DNA of 10,836 nucleotides from Streptosporangiaceae bacterium (GCA_030040815.1 JASHSZ010000023.1:1-10836); one strand, 5' to 3'; counted from the first letter of the stretch, positions 1-7,175 are shown. Notes: generated by a model from the sequence alone, not told the origin. Numbers and translations: made by a program.

Positions 1-955
1 GTACGGGCTGGCCGCCACTGCGGCCGACTGCCTGGTGATCGACGAGGAGCTCGCCGCCGCCGGCCTGGCCAGGCCCGACCTGGTCATCGGCGGCTGGGCG
101 CTCGCCGCGATCCTCGGCCACGGCAGCCCCGCCCAGCACGACCGGTTCGCCGGACCCACGTTGCGCGGCGAGATCGCCTGGTGTCAGCTGTTCAGCGAGC
201 CGGAGGCGGGTTCTGACCTGGCCGCGCTGCGCACCAGGGCCGAGCGGGCCGACGGTGGCTGGCTGCTCACCGGCCAGAAGGTGTGGACGTCGCTGGCAAG
301 GCAGGCCGACTGGGCGATCTGCCTGGCCCGCACCGACCCGGCCGTGGCCAAGCACCGGGGACTGACCTTCTTCCTGGTCGCGATGGCCAGCCCGGGCATC
401 GACGTCAGGCCGCTGCGCGAACTCACCGGGCGCGAGATGTTCAACCAGGTCTTCCTCGACCAGGTCTTTGTCCCTGACGAGTGCGTGGTCGGGGAGCCGG
501 GCGAAGGCTGGCGGATCGCACGCACGACGCTGGCGTCCGAGCGGGTCGCCATGGGCACGGGCTCGTCGGTGGGCGAAGCGGTCGAGCACCTGCTCGAGCT
601 CGCCAGCAAGACCGGCGCCACGGCCGACCCGGTCGTCCGGCAGCGGCTCGGCGCGCTCGTCGCCGAGGGCATGGCCGTGTGGCTGCTCGACTTGCAGGCG
701 GTGCTGGCGACCCGCACGGGTGGTGATCCGTCCCCTCTTGCCGCCGTGCGCAAGCTCGCCGGGGTTGCCCATCGGCAGGCCGTCGCGGAGGCAGCGCTCG
801 AGCTCGTCGGCTCGGCGGGCGCGACCGCGAACGACGCGGCCCTGCAGGAGTTCCTGCTCACCCGGTGCCTGAGCATCGCCGGCGGCACGACGCAGATCCT
901 GCTGTCGCTGGTCGCCGAGCGGCTGCTCGGCCTGCCCAGGGAGGAGGCCCGCTAG
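1..955 (+). CDS. acyl-CoA dehydrogenase (FadE type), 5' end outside window
   Basis: This is an FAD-dependent acyl-CoA dehydrogenase that introduces an alpha,beta double bond into an acyl-CoA. The frame is open to the left edge from base 2, so the GTG at 35 is probably internal and about 317 C-terminal residues are visible. The FAD/substrate signature WCQLFSEPEAGSDLAAL is encoded near 179-229. The GQKVWTS strand follows near 275-295. LASERV, which carries Glu (539-541) at the isovaleryl-CoA-dehydrogenase-type catalytic position, comes next. The C-terminal turn reads AGGTTQI, without the Glu that MCAD-type enzymes use there. The WCQLFSEP and FNQVFLDQVFVPDE wording resembles the C-terminal half of long two-domain enzymes such as FadE34/ChsE3 or FadE6, or single-domain FadE17. 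The missing 5' end decides which. Its TAG overlaps the chsE1 GTG by one base, placing it in the same operon. The family is certain; the exact substrate is not. Confidence 0.9.
   Translation, partial: YGLAATAADCLVIDEELAAAGLARPDLVIGGWALAAILGHGSPAQHDRFAGPTLRGEIAWCQLFSEPEAGSDLAALRTRAERADGGWLLTGQKVWTSLARQADWAICLARTDPAVAKHRGLTFFLVAMASPGIDVRPLRELTGREMFNQVFLDQVFVPDECVVGEPGEGWRIARTTLASERVAMGTGSSVGEAVEHLLELASKTGATADPVVRQRLGALVAEGMAVWLLDLQAVLATRTGGDPSPLAAVRKLAGVAHRQAVAEAALELVGSAGATANDAALQEFLLTRCLSIAGGTTQILLSLVAERLLGLPREEAR
938..947 (+). promoter_or_regulatory. strong Shine-Dalgarno fixing the chsE1 start
   Basis: AGGGAGGAGG lies at the end of the preceding dehydrogenase gene, 7 nt before the GTG at 955. 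It selects this GTG over the in-frame upstream starts that extend the open frame back to 865 inside the previous gene. Confidence 0.8.
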
Positions 956-2043
956 TGGACTTCACCTCCGGCGAGGCCGAGACCGCGGCGGCACGGCTGG
1001 CTGCCCAGGTCCTCGGCGCGGCAGCACCCTCGACTGCAGACTTCGACGAGGGCCTCTGGAAGGAACTGGGCCACGCCGGCTTGCTCGCGCTGGCAGTGCC
1101 CGCCGAGCTCGGCGGCGAGAACCTCGGCATGCTGCCAACCGCAGCCGTGCTGACCGAAATCGGCCGGCACGCCGCCCGCATCCCGGCGCTCGCCACCCTG
1201 GCGCTCGGCGTGCTGCCGATCGCGCGGGACACCGACCCGGAAGTGCGCCGGCGGCTGCTGGCTGGCGTCGCGACCGGCGAGACTGTGCTGACGGCCGCGC
1301 TGCGTGAGCCGTCGGATCCCATGCCCGTCAGGCCGGCCACCGTCGCGGCCCGCGGCACGGTATCGGGGGTCAAGACCGGCGTCCCGTACGCCGCCGCGGC
1401 CCGGTGGATCCTGGTGCCTGCGAGCACGCCGACCGGCACCGCGGTCGTGGTCGTCGAGCCTGACGGCGGCGGGCTGTCGTGCCAGCGCACCCACAGCTCC
1501 ACCGGGCTACCGGAGTACACGCTGCGGCTGGACCGCGCCCCGGTCGTCGCTGTCCTCGGCGGCTGCGACGTCGCCGGGCTGTACGAGCATGCGGCGGCGG
1601 GCGCGTGCGCGGTGGCGGACGGGGCGCTGGCCGCAGCGCTCGAGCTGACGACCGCGCACGTTCGCTGCCGGGAGCAGTTCGGCCGGCCGCTGGCGACGTT
1701 CCAGGCGGTGGCTCAGCAGATCGCCGACGTCTACTCGGCCGCGCGGACCCTGCACCTGGCCACCGTGTCTGCGTGCTGGCGGCTGGACACCGGCCGGGAC
1801 GCGGGGCCGGACGCCGACGTCGCGGCGTTCTGGCTTGCGGAGTACGCACCCCCGGCGCTGCGGACCTGCCACCATCTGCACGGCGGGCTCGGCATGGATA
1901 TCAGCTACCCGCTGCCGCGGTATTCGGCCCTCATCACGGACCTGGTGCGACTCATCGGCGGCGCGGACTACCGGCTCGACCGGCTGAGCCGGCGCGAGCA
2001 GGCCCGCCCTGAGCCGTTCGGGCTCGAAACGGCGGGCGCGTGA
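955..2043 (+). CDS. chsE1: ChsE1 (FadE28)-like acyl-CoA dehydrogenase subunit
   Basis: This 362-residue protein resembles mycobacterial FadE28/ChsE1, one subunit of the alpha2beta2 dehydrogenase that oxidises 3-oxo-pregn-4-ene-20-carboxyl-CoA in sterol side-chain breakdown. Visible matches include the VDF start, the EIGRHAA..PALATLALGV stretch (residues 69-87), CREQFGRPLATFQ (238-250), which holds the Arg and Gln-Phe-Gly of the FAD-binding edge, and CHHLHGGLGMDISYP (305-319). It has no LxxERV catalytic-Glu segment. This fits the split arrangement in which the partner ChsE2 supplies the base and this chain supplies part of the FAD site. The GTG start overlaps the previous stop (TAGTG) behind a strong Shine-Dalgarno, and the TGA overlaps the chsE2 ATG. 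It is slightly longer than the roughly 340-residue mycobacterial protein, mostly in an acidic/Arg-rich C-terminal tail. The cytosolic location is inferred. Confidence 0.9.
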   Translation: MDFTSGEAETAAARLAAQVLGAAAPSTADFDEGLWKELGHAGLLALAVPAELGGENLGMLPTAAVLTEIGRHAARIPALATLALGVLPIARDTDPEVRRRLLAGVATGETVLTAALREPSDPMPVRPATVAARGTVSGVKTGVPYAAAARWILVPASTPTGTAVVVVEPDGGGLSCQRTHSSTGLPEYTLRLDRAPVVAVLGGCDVAGLYEHAAAGACAVADGALAAALELTTAHVRCREQFGRPLATFQAVAQQIADVYSAARTLHLATVSACWRLDTGRDAGPDADVAAFWLAEYAPPALRTCHHLHGGLGMDISYPLPRYSALITDLVRLIGGADYRLDRLSRREQARPEPFGLETAGA

Positions 2044-3206
2044 TGGAGCTCGACCTCACCGAGGCCCAGCGCGCGCTGCGAGACGACCTGCGGGCCTACT
2101 TCGCCGCGCTGATCTCGCCGGCCGAGCGGGAGGTGATGCTGACGCAGCGGCACGGGAGCGTGTACCGCGACGTGGTCAGGCGGATGGGCCGGGACGGCTG
2201 GCTGGGCGTCGGCTGGCCGGTCCGCTACGGCGGCCGCGGACTCGGTCAGGTCGAGCAGCAGATCTTCGTCACCGAGGCGGCGCTGGCCGACGTGCCGCTG
2301 CCCGCGGTGACGCTGCAGACCGTCGGGCCGACGCTGATGGCGCACGGCACCCCCGAGCAGAAGGACTTCTTCCTGCCGAAGATCCTGTGCGGCGAGCTGC
2401 ACTTCGCCATCGGCTACACCGAGCCGGGCTCGGGCACCGACCTCGCGTCGCTCACCACCAGGGCGGTGCGCGACGGCGACCACTACGTGGTGAACGGGCA
2501 GAAGATCTTCACCACCGGCGGGCACGATGCCGACTACGTCTGGCTGGCTTGCCGGACCGACCCGGCGGCGCCCCGGCACCGGGGTCTGTCCATCCTCATC
2601 GTGGACACCTCCGACCCCGGCTATTCGTGGACGCCCATCATCACGCACGACGGGGCGCATCACGTGAACGCGACCTACTACTCCGACGTCCGTGTCCCCG
2701 TCACCAGGCTGGTTGGCGCCGAGAACGCTGGCTGGCGGCTGATCACCGAGCAGCTCAACCACGAGCGGGTGATGCTCGGCCCGTCGGGCCGGATCGGCGT
2801 GCTGCGCCGGCGGGTGCACGACTGGGCGGCCCGCGGGCTCGGCCCGACTGGAGGCCCGCTGCTGGCGGAGCCGGACGTGCGCCGCGCCCTCGCCAGGGCC
2901 CGTGCGGCCGAGCGCATCAACGAGCTGCTCAACTGGCAGGTCGCGGTCGCGGACACGGTTGACGTGGCAGACGCTTCGGTGACCAAGGTGTTCGGGTCCG
3001 AGCACGTGCAGCGGATCGGCGCGGAGCTGGCCGAGGTAGTCAGCAGGCACGGTGACCCGGCCGACGAGCGGACCGCCGAGCTGGCCAGGTGGCTCGACGT
3101 GCAGAACAAGCGCAACACGGTCATGACGTTCGGCGGCGGGGTCAACGAGGTGCAGCGAGAGCTGATCGCGAGCGCCGGCCTGAAACTACCCCGAGTTCCG
3201 AGGTAA
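2043..3206 (+). CDS. chsE2: ChsE2 (FadE29)-like acyl-CoA dehydrogenase subunit
   Basis: This 387-residue protein closely resembles mycobacterial FadE29/ChsE2, the partner of ChsE1. The N-terminal LDLTEAQRALRDDLRAYF, RRMGRDGWLGVGWP (47-59), DVPLPAVTLQTVGPTL (83-98), FAIGYTEPGSGTDLASL (121-137), ADYVWLACRTDP (163-174), GAHHVNATYYSDVRVPV (204-220) and the terminal GLKLPRVPR all match the remembered family sequence. Glu241 in LNHERVMLG is at the isovaleryl-type catalytic position. The R..QFG FAD motif found in ChsE1 is absent here, so the two chains are complementary. ATG 2043 overlaps the chsE1 TGA (TGATG). A GTG at 2040 is also in frame but adds only one residue. Product: the C17(20)-unsaturated acyl-CoA passed to the hydratase encoded next. 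Confidence 0.95.
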   Translation: MELDLTEAQRALRDDLRAYFAALISPAEREVMLTQRHGSVYRDVVRRMGRDGWLGVGWPVRYGGRGLGQVEQQIFVTEAALADVPLPAVTLQTVGPTLMAHGTPEQKDFFLPKILCGELHFAIGYTEPGSGTDLASLTTRAVRDGDHYVVNGQKIFTTGGHDADYVWLACRTDPAAPRHRGLSILIVDTSDPGYSWTPIITHDGAHHVNATYYSDVRVPVTRLVGAENAGWRLITEQLNHERVMLGPSGRIGVLRRRVHDWAARGLGPTGGPLLAEPDVRRALARARAAERINELLNWQVAVADTVDVADASVTKVFGSEHVQRIGAELAEVVSRHGDPADERTAELARWLDVQNKRNTVMTFGGGVNEVQRELIASAGLKLPRVPR

Positions 3207-3219
3207 CGGAGTTGACTCG

Positions 3220-4692
3220 ATGACCGATGCGATCCTGGCCGCTGCCGAGCGGGTGCGCGCGGCCGGCCTGAGCTCGCCGCGGGCTGCCAGGGACCCGGTG
3301 AACGTGCCGACGATACGCGCCTGGACGGATGCGATCGGCGACGCGAACCCGGTGTATACCGACCCGGAGTTCGCCGCCCGCTCGGTGCACCGCGGCCTGG
3401 TGGCGCCGCCGGCGATGGTCCAGGTGTGGACGATGCCGGGACTGGGTGCGCCCGTCGGGCGCGCAGCTGGATCCACTGCGCCGTTCCGCCGGCCCGGCGG
3501 GCCGGCCGACCCGCTCGGCGTCATGACGGCTGTCCTGGATGACGCCGGGTTCACCGCCGTGGTCGCGACCAACTGCGATCAGACCTACGCCCGCTACCTG
3601 CGACCCGGAGAGCAGCTCGCGGTGCGCGCCGAGCTGCTGGACGTGACTGGCCCCAAGCGCACCGCCCTCGGAGAGGGCTGGTTCGTGACCACGCGGAGCA
3701 CCTGGTTCGCCGGAGCCGAGCCCGTCGCCACGATGGACTTCCGGGTGCTGAAGTTTCGGAGTCCCGGCTTCGGTCCCGCTGCAAGCCCCGGGACCGAGCC
3801 GGAACGTGCTAGCCCGCGGGGGCGACCCCCCGGACCCCCCGAAGTAATGCGGCCGCCGATGTCGCCCGACACGGAATTCTTCTGGGCCGGCACGCGCGCA
3901 GGCGAACTGCGGATCCAGCGCTGCGGCGGCTGCGGCGCCCTCCGCCACCCGCCCGGCCCGGCGTGCCTGAGCTGCGGCAGCATCGGCAAGCCGGAATACC
4001 AGGTTGCCGCGGGTACCGGCACCGTATACAGCTACGTCGTGCACCGTCACCCGCCGGTGCCGGGTAAACAGCTACCCATCGTGATCGCCCTGGTCGAGCT
4101 GACCGAGGGCGTGCGGATGGTGGGCGAGCTGACTGGCATCGACCCCGGTGACGTCGCGATCGGGCTACCGGTCCGGGTCCGCTTCCGGCGCGTCGACGAT
4201 GACCTGGTGCTGCCCGACTGGCGGCCTGACCCACCGGGTACGCTGCCCGAGCTCGTGATCAGCGTCACCCCCACCCTGGTGGTCGCCAGCGCGCTCGCAA
4301 CGCACGACTTCTACCCGGTGCACCACGACCGGGACTTCGCTGAGCGCGGCGGTGCCAGGGACATCTTCCTCAACATCCTGACCACAACCGGCATGGTCCA
4401 GCGGTACGTCACCGACTGGGCCGGCCCCGATGCCATCGTGCGCGCGATCTCCATCCGGCTCGGCGTCCCGTGCTACGCCGGCGACACGCTCACGTTCTCG
4501 GGCACTGTCGCCGACGCTGCCGGCGGCGATCGGCTCGTCGCCGTCACTGGCTCCTGCAGTCTGGGTGACCACGTGACCGGCACGGTCCGCCTTGCTTCGC
4601 CGCGGGGGCCTCGGGGGGGTTCTGGGGTGTCGTCCCCCCGGAAGGGCACAGCGGGGGGTCGTCCCACCGGGCTGCACCGGAGCCAGTCGTGA
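3220..4692 (+). CDS. chsH2-chsH1: ChsH2-ChsH1 fusion: MaoC-like / DUF35 / MaoC hydratase
   Basis: This 490-residue protein combines two mycobacterial subunits, ChsH2 (Rv3542c type) and ChsH1 (Rv3541c type), that hydrate the C17(20) double bond of the steroid C3-side-chain acyl-CoA. Residues about 1-180 form a MaoC-like hot dog. DANPVY at 41-46 keeps the Asp but has Tyr where an active hydratase has His. Residues 214-335 are DUF35: a zinc ribbon (Cys235, 238, 249, 252) and an OB fold. This domain binds Ltp2 in known complexes. Residues about 340-460 match ChsH1, including HDFYPVHHDRD with Asp363 and His368 as the catalytic pair, and LVQRYVTDWAGP-like and LGVPCYAGDTLTFSG segments. The linker (181-212) and tail (459-490) are Pro/Gly/Arg-rich, low-complexity and encoded by GC-tract repeats. 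The Shine-Dalgarno CGGAG (3207-3211) sits 8 nt before the ATG. The stop overlaps the ltp2 GTG by 4 nt. No frameshift is visible at the junction near 4240. Confidence 0.93.
   Translation: MTDAILAAAERVRAAGLSSPRAARDPVNVPTIRAWTDAIGDANPVYTDPEFAARSVHRGLVAPPAMVQVWTMPGLGAPVGRAAGSTAPFRRPGGPADPLGVMTAVLDDAGFTAVVATNCDQTYARYLRPGEQLAVRAELLDVTGPKRTALGEGWFVTTRSTWFAGAEPVATMDFRVLKFRSPGFGPAASPGTEPERASPRGRPPGPPEVMRPPMSPDTEFFWAGTRAGELRIQRCGGCGALRHPPGPACLSCGSIGKPEYQVAAGTGTVYSYVVHRHPPVPGKQLPIVIALVELTEGVRMVGELTGIDPGDVAIGLPVRVRFRRVDDDLVLPDWRPDPPGTLPELVISVTPTLVVASALATHDFYPVHHDRDFAERGGARDIFLNILTTTGMVQRYVTDWAGPDAIVRAISIRLGVPCYAGDTLTFSGTVADAAGGDRLVAVTGSCSLGDHVTGTVRLASPRGPRGGSGVSSPRKGTAGGRPTGLHRSQS
3764..3802. repeat. 14-bp inverted repeat in the chsH2 linker DNA
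   Basis: CCGGCTTCGGTCCCG (3764-3778) faces CGGGACCGAGCCGG (3789-3802) across a 10-nt loop. The arms pair over 14 bases with one extra T in the left arm. It encodes residues about 182-195, the Pro/Gly-rich link between the first MaoC-like fold and DUF35. It looks like intergenic-type hairpin DNA absorbed into a reading frame. Confidence 0.8.
3808..3840. repeat. G/C-tract hairpin repeat, copy 1 (linker)
   Basis: GCTAGCCCGCGGGGGC is followed by a CGA turn and two C-tracts, so GGGGG (3818-3822) can pair with CCCCC (3826-3830). It encodes ASPRG and a Pro-rich stretch. The same GCTnnnCCGCGGGGGC start, in the same reading frame, opens the repeat DNA at the 3' end of this gene (4594-4609). Confidence 0.6.
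4594..4670. repeat. G/C-tract repeat, copy 2 with internal direct repeat (C-terminal tail)
   Basis: This stretch encodes the low-complexity tail after the ChsH1 fold. It starts with GCTTCGCCGCGGGGGC, which matches the linker copy. It then holds a G-tract run, TCTGGGG (4621-4627) able to pair with CCCCGGA, and an imperfect direct repeat: GGTGTCGTCCCCCCGG (4626-4641) and GGGGTCGTCCCACCGG (4655-4670), 14 of 16 bases alike. This pattern suggests a dispersed intergenic repeat family rather than selected protein sequence. Confidence 0.55.
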
Positions 4693-5855
4693 TCGCGCCG
4701 GTGGCGGCGATCGCGGGGATCGGCGCGACGGAGTTCTCCAAGGACTCCGGCCGCAGCGAGCTACAGCTGGCCGTCGAAGCCTGCCGCGCCGCGCTCGACG
4801 ACGCTGGGCTCACGGCCGCCGACGTCGACGGCATGGTCGCGTTCAGCATGGACTCGAACGCGGAAATCGCGGTCGCCCGCGAGCTGGGTGCGGCCGAGCT
4901 GACGTTCTTCGGCCTCGTCGGCTACGGCGGCGGCGCCGCGTGCGCCACCGTCCAGCACGCGGCGATGGCCGTGGCCACCGGCGCCGCGACCGCCGTGCTC
5001 TGCTACCGCGCGCTGAACGAGCGGTCCGGCAGGCGGTTCGGGCAGGTTGCGGCCGGCGCCCTTGCGGGCGCTACGTCGTCGGCGATCGACAACGGCTGGC
5101 ACTACCCGATGGGCCTCGCGACGCCCGCGGCCACCGTGGCGATGGCGGCCCGCCGGTACATGCACGTCTTCGGCGCTACCAGTGCCGATTTCGGCGCGGT
5201 CGCGGTGGCCGACCGCCAGCACGCAGCGACCAACCCGGCCGCCTGGTTCTACCAGCGGCCGATCACGCTCGCCGATCACCAGGAGTCGCGGTGGATCTGC
5301 GAGCCGCTAAGGCTGCTTGACTGCTGCCAGGAGACCGACGGCGCCGTCGCCGTGCTGGTGACCAGCCTGGAACGAGCCCGTTCCCTGAAAAGGTCGCCGG
5401 TCGTGATCAGGGCGGCGGCCCAGGGCAGTGGCGCGAACCAGTACACGATGACGAGCTACTACCGCGATGACCTGACCGGGTTGCCGGAGATGAGCGTCGT
5501 CGCCGGGCAGCTGTGGGCGCAGGCTGGCCTTCGGCCCGCCGACATCCGGACCGCGGTGCTGTACGACCACTTCACCCCGTACGTGCTCATGCAGCTGGAG
5601 GAGCTGGGGTTCTGCCCGCGCGGGGAGGCGCGGCACTTCATCGCCGGCGGTGCAATCGAGCTGGGCGGCGTGCTGCCGCTGAACCCGCACGGCGGTCAGC
5701 TCGGTGAGGGCTACCTGCACGGCATGAATGGCATCGCCGAGGCCGCCCGGCAGGTGCGTGGCACCGCCGTCAACCAGGTGCCCGGCGACGGTCCGGTCCT
5801 GGTCACCGCCGGGACCGGGGTGCCAACGAGCGGCCTCGTCCTCGGCCCGGATTAA
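4689..5855 (+). CDS. ltp2: Ltp2-like steroid side-chain aldolase (thiolase fold)
   Basis: This 388-residue protein closely matches mycobacterial Ltp2 (Rv3540c), a thiolase-superfamily enzyme that acts as a retro-aldolase on 17-hydroxy-3-oxo-pregnene-20-carboxyl-CoA, giving androstenedione and propionyl-CoA. Matches include AIAGIGATEFSKDSGRSEL (7-25), GGGAACATVQHAAMAVATG (80-98), LRLLDCCQETDGAVAV (207-222), VLYDHFTPY (290-298) and GYLHGMNGIAEAARQ (341-355). Tyr292 and Tyr342 correspond, within two residues, to the Tyr294/Tyr344 pair proposed as catalytic in the Thermomonospora curvata enzyme. Cys85 lies in the region of the classical thiolase nucleophile. The GTG start overlaps the fusion-gene stop (GTGA) and has GGAG at 4679-4682. 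Overlap with the hydratase gene fits the known need of Ltp2 for the ChsH2 DUF35 domain. It is the last gene of the operon seen here. Confidence 0.96.
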   Translation: MIAPVAAIAGIGATEFSKDSGRSELQLAVEACRAALDDAGLTAADVDGMVAFSMDSNAEIAVARELGAAELTFFGLVGYGGGAACATVQHAAMAVATGAATAVLCYRALNERSGRRFGQVAAGALAGATSSAIDNGWHYPMGLATPAATVAMAARRYMHVFGATSADFGAVAVADRQHAATNPAAWFYQRPITLADHQESRWICEPLRLLDCCQETDGAVAVLVTSLERARSLKRSPVVIRAAAQGSGANQYTMTSYYRDDLTGLPEMSVVAGQLWAQAGLRPADIRTAVLYDHFTPYVLMQLEELGFCPRGEARHFIAGGAIELGGVLPLNPHGGQLGEGYLHGMNGIAEAARQVRGTAVNQVPGDGPVLVTAGTGVPTSGLVLGPD

Positions 5856-5973
5856 TACGGGCGAGAGAATGGCGGTAAATAGTCGGCGGCTTGCCGGTTA
5901 ATTCCTGCTCGGGCCCGGTTAGCCGGTCCTCTGCGCGTTAGCTTCTTATCGCTTTCTCCCAGAATCGGCGCCA

Positions 5974-5984
5974 TACTTTCTGCC
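5974..5984 (+). promoter_or_regulatory. candidate leaderless promoter (-10 TACTTT)
   Basis: TACTTT (5974-5979) fits the actinobacterial TANNNT -10 and ends 5 nt before ATG 5985, so transcription could begin at the start codon. No Shine-Dalgarno and no convincing -35 are visible. The rest of the 129-nt gap after ltp2 (from 5856) is less GC-rich than its surroundings and contains CCGGTTA twice, but no clear terminator hairpin. Confidence 0.45.
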
Positions 5985-7175
5985 ATGGGTCCGCGGCAGC
6001 CACAAGGGTGGCACGCAGACCCATTTGGACTACACGAGTACCGCTACTTCTCTGCTGGCACCCCGACAAGGCTGGTGCGGGACGGCAGCGTTGAGTCCTA
6101 CGACGAACCTCCGGCGCGCCTGTTGCCGCTCAGAGACGTCGCGGCCACCTCGAATCCGACGCCGACGGCCAGTAATGGATCGAAGTCGGACTCTTCGGCG
6201 GGTGCTGCTCGCCGACTAGCAGTCGCAGTAGATCATGAGTCGGCCCGCGTGCTCCCGTACCCGACCGGGCTGATCCGTGCGCACGCGCTCCACTCCGGCC
6301 TTCCCGTCCGCAGGCGGCGGCTGAGCCTGCTCTCTACCGTCGTTGCTATCGTGAGTACGGCCGCCGTGGTCGCCGCCGTCGCGATCTGGGCCGGACGTGA
6401 CCTGAACCCGAAGGCTGGATCAGGCTCGCCCGGCGTCAGTCTCGCCTCACTCGTGACCCGGTCGGCCCGCAATACTCTCGCTCAGCAAACGGCCGATATA
6501 TCCGTGCAGGGCGCGGTCGATGTGGGCAGCAGCGAAGTCAACCTGCGCGGTGACGGCCAAGCGGACTTTGCGGCCAACACATGGGACATGGACATGAGCT
6601 GGAGCGCCGCCGGCACTACGGTTACGGAAAATGAGATCGCGGCGAAGCAGGCCCTGTATTTTCAGCTGATCGTCGACGGGCGCATTGCTCAGTATTTCGA
6701 CGGGCGTGACTGGTTCGAAAGTCCGATCGCTGTGTCAGCATCGCAGGTCGCGCCGCAGCACAGCCCGGTGTGGTCCCTTCAACTGCTCGAGCAGCAGGGT
6801 GCCCAGGTGGTCCCGATGGGCTCGCAGCGAGTCGGGGGACTGGTCTGCGACCAATACGTCGTGACCCCGACGAAGCGGGCGATGCTCGCCGCCGCGCAGC
6901 ACGAGTGGACCGAGCTCGGACTGTCTGGTTCCGAGGAGGCGGCAGGACGGCAGCTGCTGGCGAATTCCAGCACGCCGACCTTCACGATCTGGCTCGAACC
7001 CAAGCGGCAGCTCGCGTGCCAGCTCGACGTCTACCTGCAGATCGGCATGGAAAGCCCAGAGGGATCGGCGAGTGCGCCGGCGACCGATACCGTGCAGCTC
7101 CTCATGACCTTTTCGCACTACAGCGTGCCGGTGACCATCACCCCGCCGGCGGAATCTGACACGATCTCGCTCTAG
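5985..7175 (+). CDS. DUF2510-type membrane-anchored extracytoplasmic protein
   Basis: I recognise the architecture but not a named function. The 396-residue protein begins with GWHADPFGLHEYRYF, a DUF2510-like motif (usual form GWYPDP...RYWDG). A Ser/Thr/Pro-rich cytoplasmic linker follows (about 45-75). A basic RRRR stop (109-112) then precedes one transmembrane helix at about 113-137, so the C-terminal 255 residues should lie outside. That outer domain has alternating beta-type sequence and phrases such as DGRDWFESP, GGLVCDQYVV and FTIWLEPKRQLACQLDVY. These resemble LppX/LprG-like envelope proteins that hold lipids. Cys288 and Cys345 could form a disulfide. No lipobox is present, so the anchor is the helix. 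The gene is visibly less GC-rich than the sterol operon, with more A/T third positions, so it may have a different origin. The ATG start is chosen because DUF2510 begins immediately and a -10 element abuts it. Confidence 0.75.
   Translation: MGPRQPQGWHADPFGLHEYRYFSAGTPTRLVRDGSVESYDEPPARLLPLRDVAATSNPTPTASNGSKSDSSAGAARRLAVAVDHESARVLPYPTGLIRAHALHSGLPVRRRRLSLLSTVVAIVSTAAVVAAVAIWAGRDLNPKAGSGSPGVSLASLVTRSARNTLAQQTADISVQGAVDVGSSEVNLRGDGQADFAANTWDMDMSWSAAGTTVTENEIAAKQALYFQLIVDGRIAQYFDGRDWFESPIAVSASQVAPQHSPVWSLQLLEQQGAQVVPMGSQRVGGLVCDQYVVTPTKRAMLAAAQHEWTELGLSGSEEAAGRQLLANSSTPTFTIWLEPKRQLACQLDVYLQIGMESPEGSASAPATDTVQLLMTFSHYSVPVTITPPAESDTISL

Noticed and set aside
865..954. Upstream extension of chsE1 by 30 residues
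   Set aside because: It lies wholly inside the preceding dehydrogenase gene, is Arg/Ala-rich and unlike FadE28. The Shine-Dalgarno at 938-947 points to GTG 955.
1968..3050. 360-residue minus-strand open frame opposite chsE1/chsE2
   Set aside because: It is a shadow of a very high-GC gene. The + strand encodes an unmistakable ChsE2 with matching motifs from end to end.
3801..3813. GGAACGTGCTAGC, partly like a KstR operator half
   Set aside because: Only one half resembles the known AACnnGTT-type site. It is inside coding repeat DNA and no promoter lies near it.
3142..4050. 302-residue minus-strand open frame opposite the fusion gene
   Set aside because: The + strand encodes recognisable MaoC and DUF35 domains. 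The minus-strand reading is low-complexity without motifs.
3808..4670. CRISPR-like or mobile-element interpretation of the repeats
   Set aside because: There are only two imperfect GC-tract units with no regular spacers, no transposase gene and no target-site duplication visible.
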